NCBI GenBank assembly: GCA_030544235.1
Contig: CM060462.1
Location: forward strand, 36,563,526 to 36,627,525
Direction of reading: 5' to 3'
DNA length: 64,000 nucleotides
Source: Lepturacanthus savala
Lineage: Eukaryota; Chordata; Actinopteri; Scombriformes; Trichiuridae
The notes under the pieces were generated by a model. That model was not told the origin of the DNA and did not search any database. It was given only the letters and a program-made list of their open reading frames with translations. Within the stretch, counting starts at the first letter, position 1. Each line of letters opens with the position of its first letter. Position numbers and translations under genes: made by a program. Positions 31,376 through 47,150 of the stretch are shown here, piece by piece.

Positions 31376-31660
31376 CCATCCATCCATCCACCTTCTACTG
31401 CTGGTCTGGGTTGTGTCACAGGGGCAGCAGCCTAATCAGAGAAGCCCAAATATCCATCTCCCCAGCCCCTTCGTTCAGCTCTTCCCTGGCAACCCTGAGG
31501 TGTTCCAAGGCCAGCCGAGAGACATAGCCTCTCCAGTCCTGTCCTCCTCAGGTCTTCTCCTGATGAAACGTACCTGGAACACCTCACCAGGGAAGCATCC
31601 AGGAAGCATCCTAACCAGATGCCCGAGCAACTTCATCTGGCTCCTCTCTACACAGCTCAT
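31376..31660 (-). mobile_element. Rex3/RTE-type LINE, C-terminal end and GATG tail
   Basis: The minus strand encodes VERSQMKLLGHLVRMLPG, then FPGEVFQVRFI and RRRPEEDRTGEAMSLGWPW. This is the signature C-terminus of RTE/Rex3 elements (VERSQMRWLGHLVRMPPGR..PGEVF). It is followed by the (TGGATGGATGG) 3' tail at 31376-31391. It is 5'-truncated like most genomic copies. Confidence 0.88.
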
Positions 31661-32925
31661 ATGTCAATCATGATTAAAACCAAATACCATTATGAGCCCA
31701 TAGACCTGAGCAAAATATACCTGTTTGAACTACAATCTCATATTTAATTACAGCTGCTTTCAAGTGTGTATGGAGTTAGATCAGTCTCATAATGAATGAA
31801 AAGATTCTCAAATGTATTCTATTTGTTTTATAACTGTTTTTGAGCTCTGTTATGTCCATAAAGTTTCTAAAGACTACTGTAGCTTTTACACAAGACTTCT
31901 GTCAGGGGACAAAGACTTACTTCATCAACGTTTTAATCAAATTCTTAAATCCCCAGGTTGGACTGTTATTTGACTCAACTGCAACGTTTACATTTACAGT
32001 CTGAGTCTCTGACCTTTAACTGAGTCATAAAGGAGGTTTCTTAACAGCTGAGAGAAATGAGAAACAGCAGAGTGAGATCAATGAGAGCAGCAGCAGGTTT
32101 TAATCTCTGCTCTTACTCTGAAGGTTTCTGTTTAAATGATGCATGAAATGCTTCTTTTTAATAAAACTCATCCTTTTTATGGCTTCATTTGGGTCATAAA
32201 GAGGATTTTATAGAGCAGAACGTTGTCCCCAAAAAGACAGTAAAGTTCCACTGTTGAACAGGACACCAGTTATTAAACTACCCCTCATTCATCACAGTGG
32301 AGACATTTCACCTGGCTCAAGGGCAGGGGCAGAGTTTCTGTTGCCCAACATTCATATTGAAACCTCACTGGAGTCTTTGTATTATAACATATTTTGAGTG
32401 AAGAACAGACTCTTTTTAGTTGCTTTTTTCTCTCTGTCTTCTTATCCATGTTTCAGTAGCAGCTATTAGTTGACCTCAAGTTTGTATAACAATGAAACAC
32501 TTTGTTTACACAGAAAAGGTTCAAGACAGACAATAATCCTACAATTTTTATGTCACTAAAAGAGCTTTTAGTGATATAATTATAGCCTTTAACTGTATCA
32601 GTGGTGTTACCTTCACAAAAGTACTGTAGTTAAGCAAAATTGTAAGGAACTTATATTTTACTTGACTGTTTCCATTTGATGCTACTACATGCTCCCACTG
32701 CATTTCAGAGGGAATTTTTGTACTTCTCAGATTAAGATTTAACACAACGTGGAGCGACTCCTGGTTGCCATAACCCCCTCACAGACAAAAGTAAATGTTG
32801 TAGGTGGTTATACACTTGTGTTTAAAACAGCAGTGTGTCTAAAACATGAGTAAATTCAATATCTTTATAATAAAAATATGAAGAAAAATGTGTCATTTTT
32901 TAAAATTTTAAACTGCAACGTGTAA
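31661..32925. other. No gene seen
   Basis: AT-rich unique-looking sequence without recognisable coding or repeat ends. Confidence 0.4.
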
Positions 32926-32929
32926 CTGA

Positions 32930-33600
32930 AAAAATATTCATGATTTATAATTCCTATGAACCACTAAAGTAATATTTAGTTGTATTTCCACTGTTTCTGA
33001 TAACTGTTTTACATCTGTGTTGAGTTATCCAAATTCTGGCACCAATGAACAAGTATTTCAGCTTTACAGTTCCTCTGAATTTCTTGATTTTGCCTCAGAA
33101 ACATTACTTTTAATGTCAGCGGACATGTTTTTAATGGGATTAAGGTCCAGGGATTGGCTTGACCGCTCCATAACTTTAATTTTTTTTTAATCAAGATGCT
33201 GCTGGTTCACTGGTGTGTTTGGGGTTGTTGTCTTGTTGAAACACACATTTCAAGGGCATTTCCTCTTAAGGCAACATGACCTCTTCAAACATTTTTATAT
33301 AGACAAACTGATCCGTGATCCCTTGTATGCAATAAATAGTCCCAACACCATAAATAAACATCCCTATATCCCCATTATGCTTTGTACAACCGTGCTTCAC
33401 TGTCTTCAGAGTGAACTGTGGCTTAAATTCAATGTTTGGTCATCTAGCAAACTGCCTGTGGCCCCAAAATGAAAAATCTTACTTTCATCAGTTCACAAAA
33501 TGTTTCTCCAGTTCTCTTTAGACCAGTTGATATGTTCTTTGGCAAATCGTATCCTCTTCAGCATGAAGATAATAGATAATGGAACAGTTTGCCTATATCA
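32930..33600 (-). mobile_element. Tc1-like transposase relic, minus orientation
   Basis: The minus strand reads YCIQGITDQFVYIKMFEEVM, then MPLKCVFQQDNNPKHTS (block carrying the second catalytic Asp), a degraded MERSSQSLDLNPIKNM and the AKSRNSEEL region. This is the C-terminal two-thirds of a Tc1-like transposase with stops and frameshifts. The last ~265 bases (32930-33195) are an inverted counterpart of 34028-34330. Confidence 0.88.
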
Positions 33601-33601
33601 A

Positions 33602-33972
33602 AACACACACAGGCGCACACACACTCAAAAGACCAAAGTTGCCAAAGGTTACATATCACATGAATCAGCATAGATAATTGATAGGCACAAAGGCAGACTG
33701 CCCATGTGAAATCACAGCCGCCCTGACACTTTCACCAGAGATGATTTTATCGTCGCTGCTAAAAGCTGAGGCAGGCTTGTGATTGGTTGCCAGAACCGGT
33801 AACAAGAAGGGGCAATGGTTATCCAAGGATGAGTCCTAATTGACAAGGAAAGTAGAGGAAGTGAGACAGCATCCACAGTCAATCACACAAATGTATGCAG
33901 CAAAGGTCATAACATCCAACATGCTGAAAAGCCTCGGAATCGACAGGTATGGGTAGCTATAGCCCATGACTG
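33602..33972. repeat. Duplicated segment, copy A
   Basis: From ACTCAAAAGACCAAAGTTGC to GGTAGCTATAGCCCATGACT. It matches copy B (34605-34949) along its length with scattered substitutions. Copy A has an extra ~28 bases (TTTTATCGTCGCTGCTAAAA and following) absent from B. Both copies begin at a CA-rich tract. The origin is unknown. Confidence 0.85.
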
Positions 33973-34004
33973 ACATGCTGCCTTCAACCACAACAGTAAA
34001 CAAG

Positions 34005-34330
34005 TTTCAACTTATTTCCAGACCAACAAAATTATTGTTCTGGAGTGGCCAACCCAATTCCAAGACTTTAAGTCCATTGAAAACATGTAGAGTAACATCA
34101 AAAATACTGGTACTGAGATAAAACAAAGAAATTCAGAGGAACTGTGAGGCTGAAATACCTGTTCATTAGTGCCAGAAGGGGGTTGAGTCCATGCAACACA
34201 GATGTGAAGCAGTTTTCAGAAACCTTGGTTATAAAACTAAATATTACTTTACTGATGGACAGGAATGCTAAATCCTGAAGATTTTGCAGTTTGTACAGTA
34301 AATATTTGAGTTTGTAAAAATGCAGACACT
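34005..34330 (+). mobile_element. Tc1-like transposase 3' end, plus orientation
   Basis: Translates as YFQTNKIIVLEWPTQFQDF, KSIENM, IKQRNSEEL and a terminal region with CMQHRCEAV-like sequence (CATGCAACACAGATGTGAAG). This is the end of the same Tc1 family as at 32930-33600 but on the opposite strand. Confidence 0.85.
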
Positions 34331-34562
34331 ATTACTATTATTTTTCTTCATTTTTTGTAAAGTAATTAAAAACTGCTCACATTTGATTTTGGATAAAAAT
34401 GCAGTGTTCCCAATGCATCAAAATAAAAATTCTCATAATGATTTTGGCTTTACTCTACATTTTTAAACACACTGCTTATATTTTGAAGACAACTGGTTGT
34501 TGTTGGTGGTAGGGAGTTGGTGGCAGATCTTTTCATTTCCAGGGTTGAGGGAAGGTACTTCA

Positions 34563-34563
<1 letters not shown>

Positions 34564-34615
<52 letters not shown>
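34564..34615. repeat. (CA)n microsatellite
   Basis: A pure array of about 50 bases directly preceding duplicated copy B. Confidence 0.97.
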
Positions 34616-34617
<2 letters not shown>

Positions 34618-34949
34618 CACACAAACTCAAAAGACCAAAGTTGCCAAAGGTCACATATCGCATGAATCAGCATAGATAATTGATAGGCACAAAGGCAGAC
34701 TGCCCATGTGAAATTACAGCCGCCCTGACACTTTCACCAGAAATGATGGCAGACTTGTGATTGGTAGCCAGAACCAGTCACAAGACGGGTAACAGCCAGC
34801 CAAGGATGATTCTTAATTGACAGAGAAAGAAAAGGAAGTGAGACAGCATCTACGGTCAATCACACAAATGTATGAAGCAAAGGCCATAATACCCAACATG
34901 CTGAAAAGCCTCAGAATCTACAGGCATGTGTAGCTATAGACCATGACTG
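34605..34949. repeat. Duplicated segment, copy B
   Basis: The second copy of the segment at 33602-33972, same orientation, about 1 kb downstream, with the ~28-base deletion relative to copy A. It ends at CCATGACTG, the same point where copy A stops matching. Confidence 0.85.
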
Positions 34950-36770
34950 TCCCAGTTTGGTCTGTTCCTTGTGCCAGATGTCTCTCCATGCTGCCACAAG
35001 GAATTTCCCCTGTAGGACAGGATAAGATGTTAATATCCAGATAACACAGATGAGAAATCCAAAAATAAAAGTCTGTCCATCTGAGGCAGGACATTCAAAG
35101 TGTTTATAAAGTAAGTTGAATAATGTGGTTGAAGAATTCTTTGCGAAGGTTGTGCAGTGTTAGTTGTTTGCTATCTTTAGATTGTCCAATCAAAGTCACA
35201 ACTTCCCCTTGAACTAGTGTGTGGGGCGGTTGGGGGAAGGGGGCCATGCTGGGAGCCTCTACAGCCAGAGGGACCTCCTGCTTGACATGTCAAGGAAGTA
35301 TTAGCGAGCCATAAAATTGCAAAGTTTCTAAATGTGGATGTGTACATTTCTCAAGGGTTTTTCGTGTTTGATGCATTGGATAGCATTATATAACCCCTAG
35401 GCCTTATCTAGCATAAAGAAAGCCATGAAATGGCTATTTGCATGGTATGCAAACATTAAAGGAGCTTTATTGTCCACTCTTCCCAGTTTAATATATACAT
35501 TTTTATGGACTATTTATAAAAAAATTGCATGCTTTTGTGGTCTAAACCTATTTTTTGTTTTGTTTTTTTTATCTCTGTAGAACAATGCAGGCAATCTTCT
35601 CACACACACACACTCTGAAAAGCCCAATTTTCCCTACCTACCAAAATACCCTCTCTGTTGTGATTGGCCACACGCCCAGAGCTGGAGAAATGTCATGCCC
35701 CTGGATAACTGGAGTAGTTGTTGGAGAAGTAGAAGTCAGACTTGGCAGTTCACAAGCACTAAATAAAGTTGATGAAAATAAAAAATAATAATAATAATAA
35801 AACGTCACTCGGCTATTCAATAACATAATAAAAATTACACACCAGAACACTCCCCCCTACAGGGCAGATATATTTAGATAATGCAGTTGGATAATGTTAT
35901 GGAGGGTTAACGAGTTCTCATTGCCTCAGTACTTAACTCCAACTGCTTTCTGGCTAAAGAAAAACACACCACAAAATTAGTATTTAGAAGAACTTACAGT
36001 ATTGGCAGTGTCTCCTGAGAGAGTTGGCGTGGATCTGGCTTCAAAAAAACTATTTCAGCAAATCCTGACTTTTATAATCCCACGTTGGTAGAGCAGTCAG
36101 GCGAAACATGCTTTCCACAAAATAACAGCTACTTGGTTATTTTTTGTGGCATATTGCCACCAAAAGTAAAATTAATCCACCCTCCACCCAGCTTTATCAT
36201 TTACCTCGATGGCTGGTTGCTAATGTAAAGGCTATGGGAGGCAAAACAGCTGAAAAACAATACTTTACACTGAATCAGTGTCTTAAACAAGGGTAAAAAA
36301 TGAGCAGAGAATGCAGCACATGGAGCTGAGGGGCTAGGTAAATTCAATTGAGGTGTGATTTAGGACCCGGATCATGTTTTAACTGGCTTGTGTTGGGCCA
36401 GCTATCAGCAACAGACCTTAACAGAATGAGCGGGTGGTCTTTATGTTTGTGTGTTAGCAGGAACACCAGAGGCCCAAATAATAATATATTTTTTTTATTT
36501 ATAGGGCCCTCTACATGAAAACATGGAGACAGAAGTGAGTAATTTTACAGCCCAAGAGGCTCCACCATCACCCTGATCCACCTCAGCTTCTTTCTTTTAA
36601 TTTGCCATAATTTCAGCTTTTTAGATGGAGTTCCACCCATTTACCCATCAGTGGTTAAGATCAAATACAGCATTTTGAAAAAAAGTCTTTTCAACAGTTG
36701 TTTGTATTGTTTTGTGGTGTAAATGTTGAGGGGCGTGTAAATGAGTATAAATCAGAGTTGTATGGGGGTT
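34950..36770. other. No gene seen
   Basis: Contains an (AAT)n run (about 35785-35801) and a T8 run. No coding similarity. Confidence 0.4.
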
Positions 36771-37406
36771 GTCAGGGACATAATTCACAATATACCATTT
36801 ACACATAAAAACACATTCAGATACTATGGTAAAACCTTCATATACCTACAAGGAAATGCATTCACATTACTGAAATGTAATGCTGTCTCACATACACAAC
36901 TGAAATGTTCTCACAAACAACTGAAAGGCTTTTATACACACATTTAAAATGTTGTTTTCTCACCACATTCAAGACAAGTCATTACCATGTTTGCACCTAC
37001 TGTGAGGCACCATGTGACTGTTGCATGTTTTTGTTGATTTATACAATGTTCTAATTGTCTCTGTTGATGCCAAAATGTTGTTTAGTCACACAGAAACTTC
37101 TGTAAGGTGATCATAGAAGTCCTGGGACAACATGTGTGCTCCAAAGCGGTTCCACTTCATATTGTGAGCTGCCTTCCAGTTACACTAAAACGCCTTCAGG
37201 TAACACTGAAATCTAAGAAGCATTTTATGAGAGTATTTCAGTTGTGTGTGCAAGAGCATTTCAGTTATTTTTATGAGACAGTATAACATTTCAGTAGTGT
37301 TTGTAAAAGCATTTTACTTGTAAATGTGTGAGGTTTTTACTATAGTATATGAATGTGTTTTGTTTTATGTGTGTGTGAATGGTATATTCTGAATTGTGTC
37401 CCTGAC
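36771..37406. mobile_element. Non-autonomous DNA element with ~200-bp inverted ends
   Basis: The left end GTCAGGGACATAATTCACAA continuing TATACCATTT mirrors the right end (AATGGTATATTCTGAATTGT then GTCCCTGAC). Homology continues inward through ACACATTCA(G/T)ATACTAT and reiterated ACAACTGAAATG motifs on both sides. There is no transposase. The long TIR with internal subrepeats suggests a foldback-type element. Confidence 0.7.
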
Positions 37407-39590
37407 GGCGCCTCATAGAGTTGTGTTTCTGTCTGATAGAGTGTGAGGAGCTAAGTAGAACACTCCGTTCACACACTTGCTGAAGCTCAAAGAGCCAAGT
37501 TCCTGTCAGTATGTTCTTTACCTCGTTCAATCTGTCTACGTTTACATGAGGAGCAGGGGATGCAGGGGGTTGGTGGGGGGGGGACAAAGTGAAGGGAGGT
37601 GAGAGTAACATGAACACTGAATGCTAGAATTTAGAGAGCGTGTGTGTGTTTCAGTAGACACCTGTTTCTATTAAAGTGTGTAATCCTGCGCATATGTGTG
37701 TATGTGTGTAAGTGGGCAATAGAGTTACAAACGTTCAAAGTGTTGTTTGAGGGTCGTATTGATCGTGAAGTTGCCATTTTCATTCCCTGTGTGACTATAG
37801 AGAAGGTTGAGGTGTTATATAAATACTAAATAATAATAATAATAAAGTCTCATGCATCAGTCAATCAATGAAGAAATGCACACGACCTGGATTCAAGAAC
37901 ATTTCCTCAAAACAGTTTGTTCGCAGTGCTGTGAATTTATGATGTCATACCTATACAGTTACTGCCCACCCACCATTCATAGTCATTAATTATTAATGAG
38001 ACAGACCAAAATCACCCTGAGCTTTAAAGGGTTCCATGGAGAAGCCTGTGCCTGTAAAACAATAATGAGATGATTTTGGGGAAATTAATTGGTAAACACG
38101 TTAATGTTAATGTTATCTAAACATCAAATAGAACTCTGCAAAGTTCATGATAAACTGAGTTCAGGTTGGTGTGTAATGTGTTAGTCCTTGCTCATAGACA
38201 TAGTGCTGATCTTTCATATAATTCTTTGCCATTCTATGGAGCTCCCAGAGCTTTATAGTAGGTTTCAGCTCATTTTCGCTTTTCAGCTGCACCTTTACTA
38301 ATTTGGTTTAGCACTCTGCAGAATTACAGTATTTGACTCTCTAAATTTGTGTGAACCCCAAAAGATCAATTTTCTGAATGCATGTTTATATCACTAAACT
38401 GCAGCAGCAAAACAGCAAGAAATATATCATGTTTTCTCTCAACATGATGATAATGAACCTATTGTAACATGTTTAGTAAGTTGCAAAAATTGTTGATAAT
38501 AAAATTATCAGTGAAATGTTTGATTTGCAGTCCAGTATCAGTTGTTCGTGACTTCAGCATCATGAGTCTGGTTGTGTTAGGACCTGAATGAGAATGGAAC
38601 AGTAACAGATGTGCTGTGAAGACAGAATCTATGGAAATCAGCTTCATGCAGCTCCAACTTTCTCTTAATTAACATCTTCTTGTTTGAGTAGAACTTTATT
38701 GCAATTATCAATAGACATACTTGTTGAAGGCAGCAATGTGCCACAAGAAAAAGATGGTTCTGTAAAAATGTTGACAAGTTTCCAAAACAACTTTTTATTT
38801 TGGCTGTGTCTCGATTAACTGTCGTACACAGTGGAAATGTAAATCTACACTACTGCTGCTGGTTAATGTGAAATACATTATGTACGATGATATATGCCAA
38901 TATACTTCAGCATGAACAGTCTGATAATGGCCAGACCATTCTCATTCATACCCATCAGTGTCACTGTTAAATGCCCCAGATGTGCTTCGATAAAAAAGAA
39001 ATAGACTCAATGAGTATATCAGTATATCTGTGTTAAGTTGTATATGGTGGCAAATGTCTGTATTTTGGAACAGAGGGTTGTATGGATGGCTTTATAACTT
39101 GACTGGAAGTTGCACAAGCAGTAGGACAGCAGTGTCTGAGCCCACACATATTGACATTTTAACTGGACCTTTTATGGGACATTTTTACTGTCATGTCATT
39201 TACCGATAGAGACACAGCCTTGGTTACGGTTTAACACAAACAGGACGGATGTGGCCTCTGACCTCTGACCACTGTTGACACACATGGAGCTTCATTAATT
39301 GTAAAAACATATGTGAAAAAAATACAGCAGCGATTGTTACCAATTGCCAATGTTACCAACATTTCAGTGGAGAAACTGGCCTAAAGAAGCTAACTTACGA
39401 GTTGTACTCGAAGATAAGAAGAATATGTAAAAGATCCTTGTTGTTGATATATGCTGGAGCGTCTTTAGACCCTCTGGAATTAGGGCTACAGGCATGAAAA
39501 CAATTAGAAAGCAGCAGTCTACTATGTAATGAGAGCAGTAAAGGAGGTGTTTAGCAAGCTAGAACAACTTTTATCCTCACTTTGAGACCA
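37407..39590. other. No gene seen; one possible short TIR element
   Basis: Contains a G9 run (about 37576), (AAT)n at 37830-37846, and GGCTGTGTCTC at 38802 with GAGACACAGCC at 39209-39219, which could bound a ~420-bp TIR element. No coding similarity. Confidence 0.4.
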
Positions 39591-39599
39591 TTGGCAGCC

Positions 39600-40740
39600 A
39601 GCAAGAACGGACAGCTGAAGCAAACCTATCACCCTTTGTGAGCAAGACATCAGGAGAGCTTTCAACCGTGATAACAACAAGAAAGCAGCTGGACCAGATG
39701 GTATCAGTGGGCAGATCCTCAAACTATGTGTTGACCAACTAGTACCAGTGTTCACAATGATATTCAACCTGTCCCTGGCTCAATCTGTCAAACCCAGGTG
39801 CTTCAAGGAGTCCACCGTCATTTCTGTGGCCATGAAAACCAGACCAGCCTGCCAGAACCATTATAGCTCAGTAACACTCAGCTTTGTAGCAGCTGGTCAA
39901 TGATTGCATCTGCTCCTCACTACCCAACACACTGGATTCATTACAGTTTGTGTGACATCCCAACCAATCAAAAGATGACACCACAGCACACATCCTACAC
40001 ACCACCTAAGCCCATCTGGACAAGACAGGGAGCTATGAGAGAATCCTGTTAATTGACTATAGTCCAGCGTTCAACAATATAATTCACTCAAGGCTCGTCG
40101 CAGATTTAGGGATCTAGGATTAAACGCCTCCACATCCTTGTCTTTTTGTTGGGCAGATCCCAGGCGGTGAGGGCAGGAAGACAATCTACCCTCATCCTAA
40201 AAATTGCAGCATCCCAGGGATGTGTATTAAGCCCCCTACCTGTACATACACCACTGTGGTAGGCCAGAGTACAGATAACAATAAGGCCTACCTGAATGAA
40301 GCAGAGGGCCTGACTCATTAGTGTTAGATCAGTAACCTACTTCTTAACATCAACAAGATGCAAGTAAAACCCGTGGACTGCTGACTCAGTGGTAAAGAAG
40401 GCAAAGCAGTGACTGTTTCACCTCAGAAGCATGAGGAAATTCCAGGTATACTCGTTAAACACTGAGGAATTTCTACTTCTGCACCATCTAGAGCATCCTG
40501 ATAGTGAAATCGCTGTCTGGTACAGAGACAGCCCCAAGCAGGACCGCAAAGAATGGTTTGTTCAGATGAATACACAATAGGCAGTGCTCTAAGGACACCA
40601 GGCAATTGCATATTATTTATGTCCAACATATGGCACCCTCGACCCTCCAACACTTCCCTGAAATAAAGACAAACTGGAGAGACCTCAGAAGAGCAATAGA
40701 GGAAGGATCCACAAACAATGTTCACTTTACAATATGAAAA
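39600..40740 (+). mobile_element. Degenerate LINE reverse transcriptase (jockey/L2-CR1 group)
   Basis: The translation gives NNKKAAGPDGISGQILKLC and VFTMIFNLSLAQSVKPRCFK (fingers), then LLIDYSPAFN with HSRL (degraded palm motif A, normally ..DFSSAFN), then AASQGCVLSPL-like traces and, in another frame, AVWYRDSPKQDRKEW near the end. Multiple stops and frameshifts show an old pseudogene. The YADD motif is not intact. Confidence 0.82.
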
Positions 40741-40782
40741 ACTTGAGGAACATTATTTGAGTCCAAAGTCCAACACATAGTA

Positions 40783-40870
40783 AGTCAAGTAAGGTCAATT
40801 TTATTTATATAGCAAATAATGCTGAAATGCTGAATCACAGATTTGTCTCAGCGGGCTTTAAATGTATAGT
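40783..40870 (-). mobile_element. LINE 3' tail, minus orientation
   Basis: CAAGTAAGGTCAATTTTATT followed by TATATAGC and a GCGGGCTTTAAATG stretch is the reverse complement of the TATATAAATAAAATTGA LINE tail seen at 22570-22590. Confidence 0.65.
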
Positions 40871-44456
<3,586 letters not shown>

Positions 44457-44830
44457 CGGAGAGAAATGAACTATGAACTATGAATGAACTATAAAAAAAA
44501 GAGTAACTTCAGTATAAACTGTTAAAAATGAGCTGTAGCTTTGAGTTTTTGGACCAAGGCTCAAAAGAAAGATTTTCTTCCTTCTTTAAAAAGTGTGTTT
44601 TAATGAAAGACAGAATGATGCTCCCAGCTGCTACCAGCATGTATGTGTGAGGACATGGGGGGGGGGTCCTGCCACCAGCTGAGTGTTTGGACAGACTCTC
44701 ATTAATCTCAGCGATGTTCATTTCCTGTAAAGTTTACAGTGGTGTTGAAACATGGGTCTGGCCCCCTGACAGCAGATGGATTAGTCTGTGTAGAAAGTCT
44801 GATTGCAGGCTGTTGTTTACACTGAGCTGA

Positions 44831-44859
44831 ACACACACACACATACACACATGCACATG

Positions 44860-44890
<31 letters not shown>

Positions 44891-44899
44891 ACACACACA
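44831..44899. repeat. Imperfect (CA)n array
   Basis: CA repeats interrupted by ATGCACATGC and a TC. Confidence 0.95.
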
Positions 44900-45004
44900 G
44901 AACAGGACTTAAAGACAAAACTTATTTTAAGGAATGGAGCGACCTGATGACAAAAATGAACGACGTACCGACAGAGCAGGTGATACCAGATAGAGATTAT
45001 AGAG

Positions 45005-45480
45005 ATATTCCCACGCTTTGATTAATTAGGCTTTATTTAAAATGTTCCCACATTTTGATTATAACATTCCCACAGTTTGTTTAAGGTTGAATAGTTCCCA
45101 AGCTTTGATTATATACAGTAGTTCCCACACTTTGTTTAAATAATTCTTACATTTTGATTAAAATGTTCCCACACTTTGATTAAATGGTTCCCACAATGTT
45201 ACTCAATCATTCCCACAATTTTATTGTTCCCACCCTTTAAATAAGTATTATTGAGCTTTTATTAAATTGTTCCTACGCTTTGACTAACACGTTCCCACAC
45301 TTTGATTAAAAAGTTTTCACGCTTTAATTAAAATGCCCATGCTTTAATTAAATAGTTCCCATGCTTTTTAAATTATTCCCACATTTTGATTAAAATGCTC
45401 CCATGCTTTAATTAAACAGTTCCCACACTTTGATTCATTCATTGCCACTCGTTTCCACTCTTTGATTGAAATGTTGCCAC
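45005..45480. repeat. Degenerate ~23-bp minisatellite, consensus GTTCCCACACTTTGATTAAA
   Basis: About 20 units of (G/A)TTCCCAC(A/G)CTTT(G/A)ATTAAA with 2-8 base AT-rich spacers. Examples start near 45041, 45166, 45290, 45375 and 45418. Units vary mainly at the CpG (ACGCTTT or ATGCTTT or ACACTTT), consistent with CpG decay. Confidence 0.9.
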
Positions 45481-45567
45481 TATGAATAGGCTAGTTGAAT
45501 ATTCATTGATATTGGACATGGTTGGCATGAATGTTTGTTCAGAATTTGTTTTCTTGATTCATTGCTT

Positions 45568-45790
<223 letters not shown>

Positions 45791-46815
45791 TAAGTATGTC
45801 TTCAGTAAATGTAAGTTGAGATATTCTTCACATCACATGATTGTGTTCATATAATTTTAATACAAAGATAGAATTTATTGAAAAGCTGAGCTGTTTTGGG
45901 ATCTGAACATACTATTATATCTATCTTTCAATAAGCTTAATGAAACATCTCTCAACATATTACCTCTGCCTGAACATGTCCTAAATATCAATGCAGAGGA
46001 GTGATGAAGTTAAAACAGTTGCTCAAATGTTTTTTCCTCCCCATTCTTGAAGTTGAATATGCAGTTAGCACATGTCCCTACTCTGATGGTTTATGAAACA
46101 TAGTGAACATAGTGAACACGTCTCATCCTGCCGACAGCATTCAGAAGTTAGAAGTGGGGAAAAGCAGCTGATGTGTTCATCTGGAGTCTCGGGACCTTCA
46201 GTGACTCGTTGACCTGACACACTTTAAACCTCTGAACTAAACATTCTGACCTGCAGATGACAGATCATGAGTTAGCACGCGGACCGGCATTATAGACCTC
46301 TTATGGACCCTAATCCTGATCATAATGTGCTAATTGTTCCCAAACGTTCAGCTGAGTGTGAAGGAGGATGTGGCTCGGCACAAACACGCAGCAGTAAGCA
46401 CGTTATAGGAACATTCAGAGCAGAATATAAACCGCTGCTCCGCCTCTACCTGCTGACCTCTGACAGGAAACACCATCAATTCACGCTGGCTGAACACGGC
46501 CGGGACATGAGCTCATGGTGTCCACGGTGGGAGACCCTGCAGTACACAACAGGATTAAAACAGTCAGACTGATGGAACATTCAGGGGACTTTATCCTGAG
46601 CACAAAGAAGTTATAAGAAATATTGGAAATTACCTTATTTTAACACGGCAAAAGAAAGAATCTTGACAAGTGAAAATGTCTTGTATGTGGTACAATAAAA
46701 CAAAATGTACTGTTCATGAAAAATAAAGAATGAAGAACTTTTTTATTACTAATTTCAAAATAATGTTTGATTATCTGACTATTTAGTTTGTGTTTTACAT
46801 TTATTTTAATAAACC
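45791..46815. other. No gene seen
   Basis: Bases 46130-46560 are GC-richer and repeat-poor, with an open frame at 46303-46572 that has no recognisable domain. Confidence 0.35.
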
Positions 46816-47089
46816 TACACTACCGTTCAAAAGTTTGGGGTCACCCAGACAATTTAGTATTTTCCATGAAAAGTTACATTTTATTTACCACGAGTTGTAA
46901 AATGAACAGGAAATGTTATTATATTAGCCTTCTGATGCAATGAGCAAACACATTGTTCCATTAGAACATGTTACATCTATGAAGATATAGCACCAAAAAA
47001 CACACTTTGCAGCTAGAATAGACATTTACCACATTAACAATGTATAGAGTGTATTTCTGATTAGTTTAAAGTTTTCTCCATTGAAAAAA

Positions 47090-47090
<1 letters not shown>
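46816..47090. mobile_element. Tc1-like terminal fragment
   Basis: Starts TACACTACCGTTCAAAAGTT, then TGGGGTCACCCAGACAAT, a well-known Tc1-like inverted terminus. It is followed by the usual CCATGAAAAGTTACATTTTA. It runs into an (AT)n array. The transposase is absent. Confidence 0.85.

Positions 47091-47148
<58 letters not shown>
47091..47148. repeat. (AT)n microsatellite
   Basis: A pure TA array abutting the Tc1-like end. Confidence 0.97.

Positions 47149-47150
<2 letters not shown>

Noticed and set aside
45005..45480. CRISPR-like array
   Set aside because: Units are degenerate and spacers are 2-8 bases of AT-rich filler; it is a decayed minisatellite.
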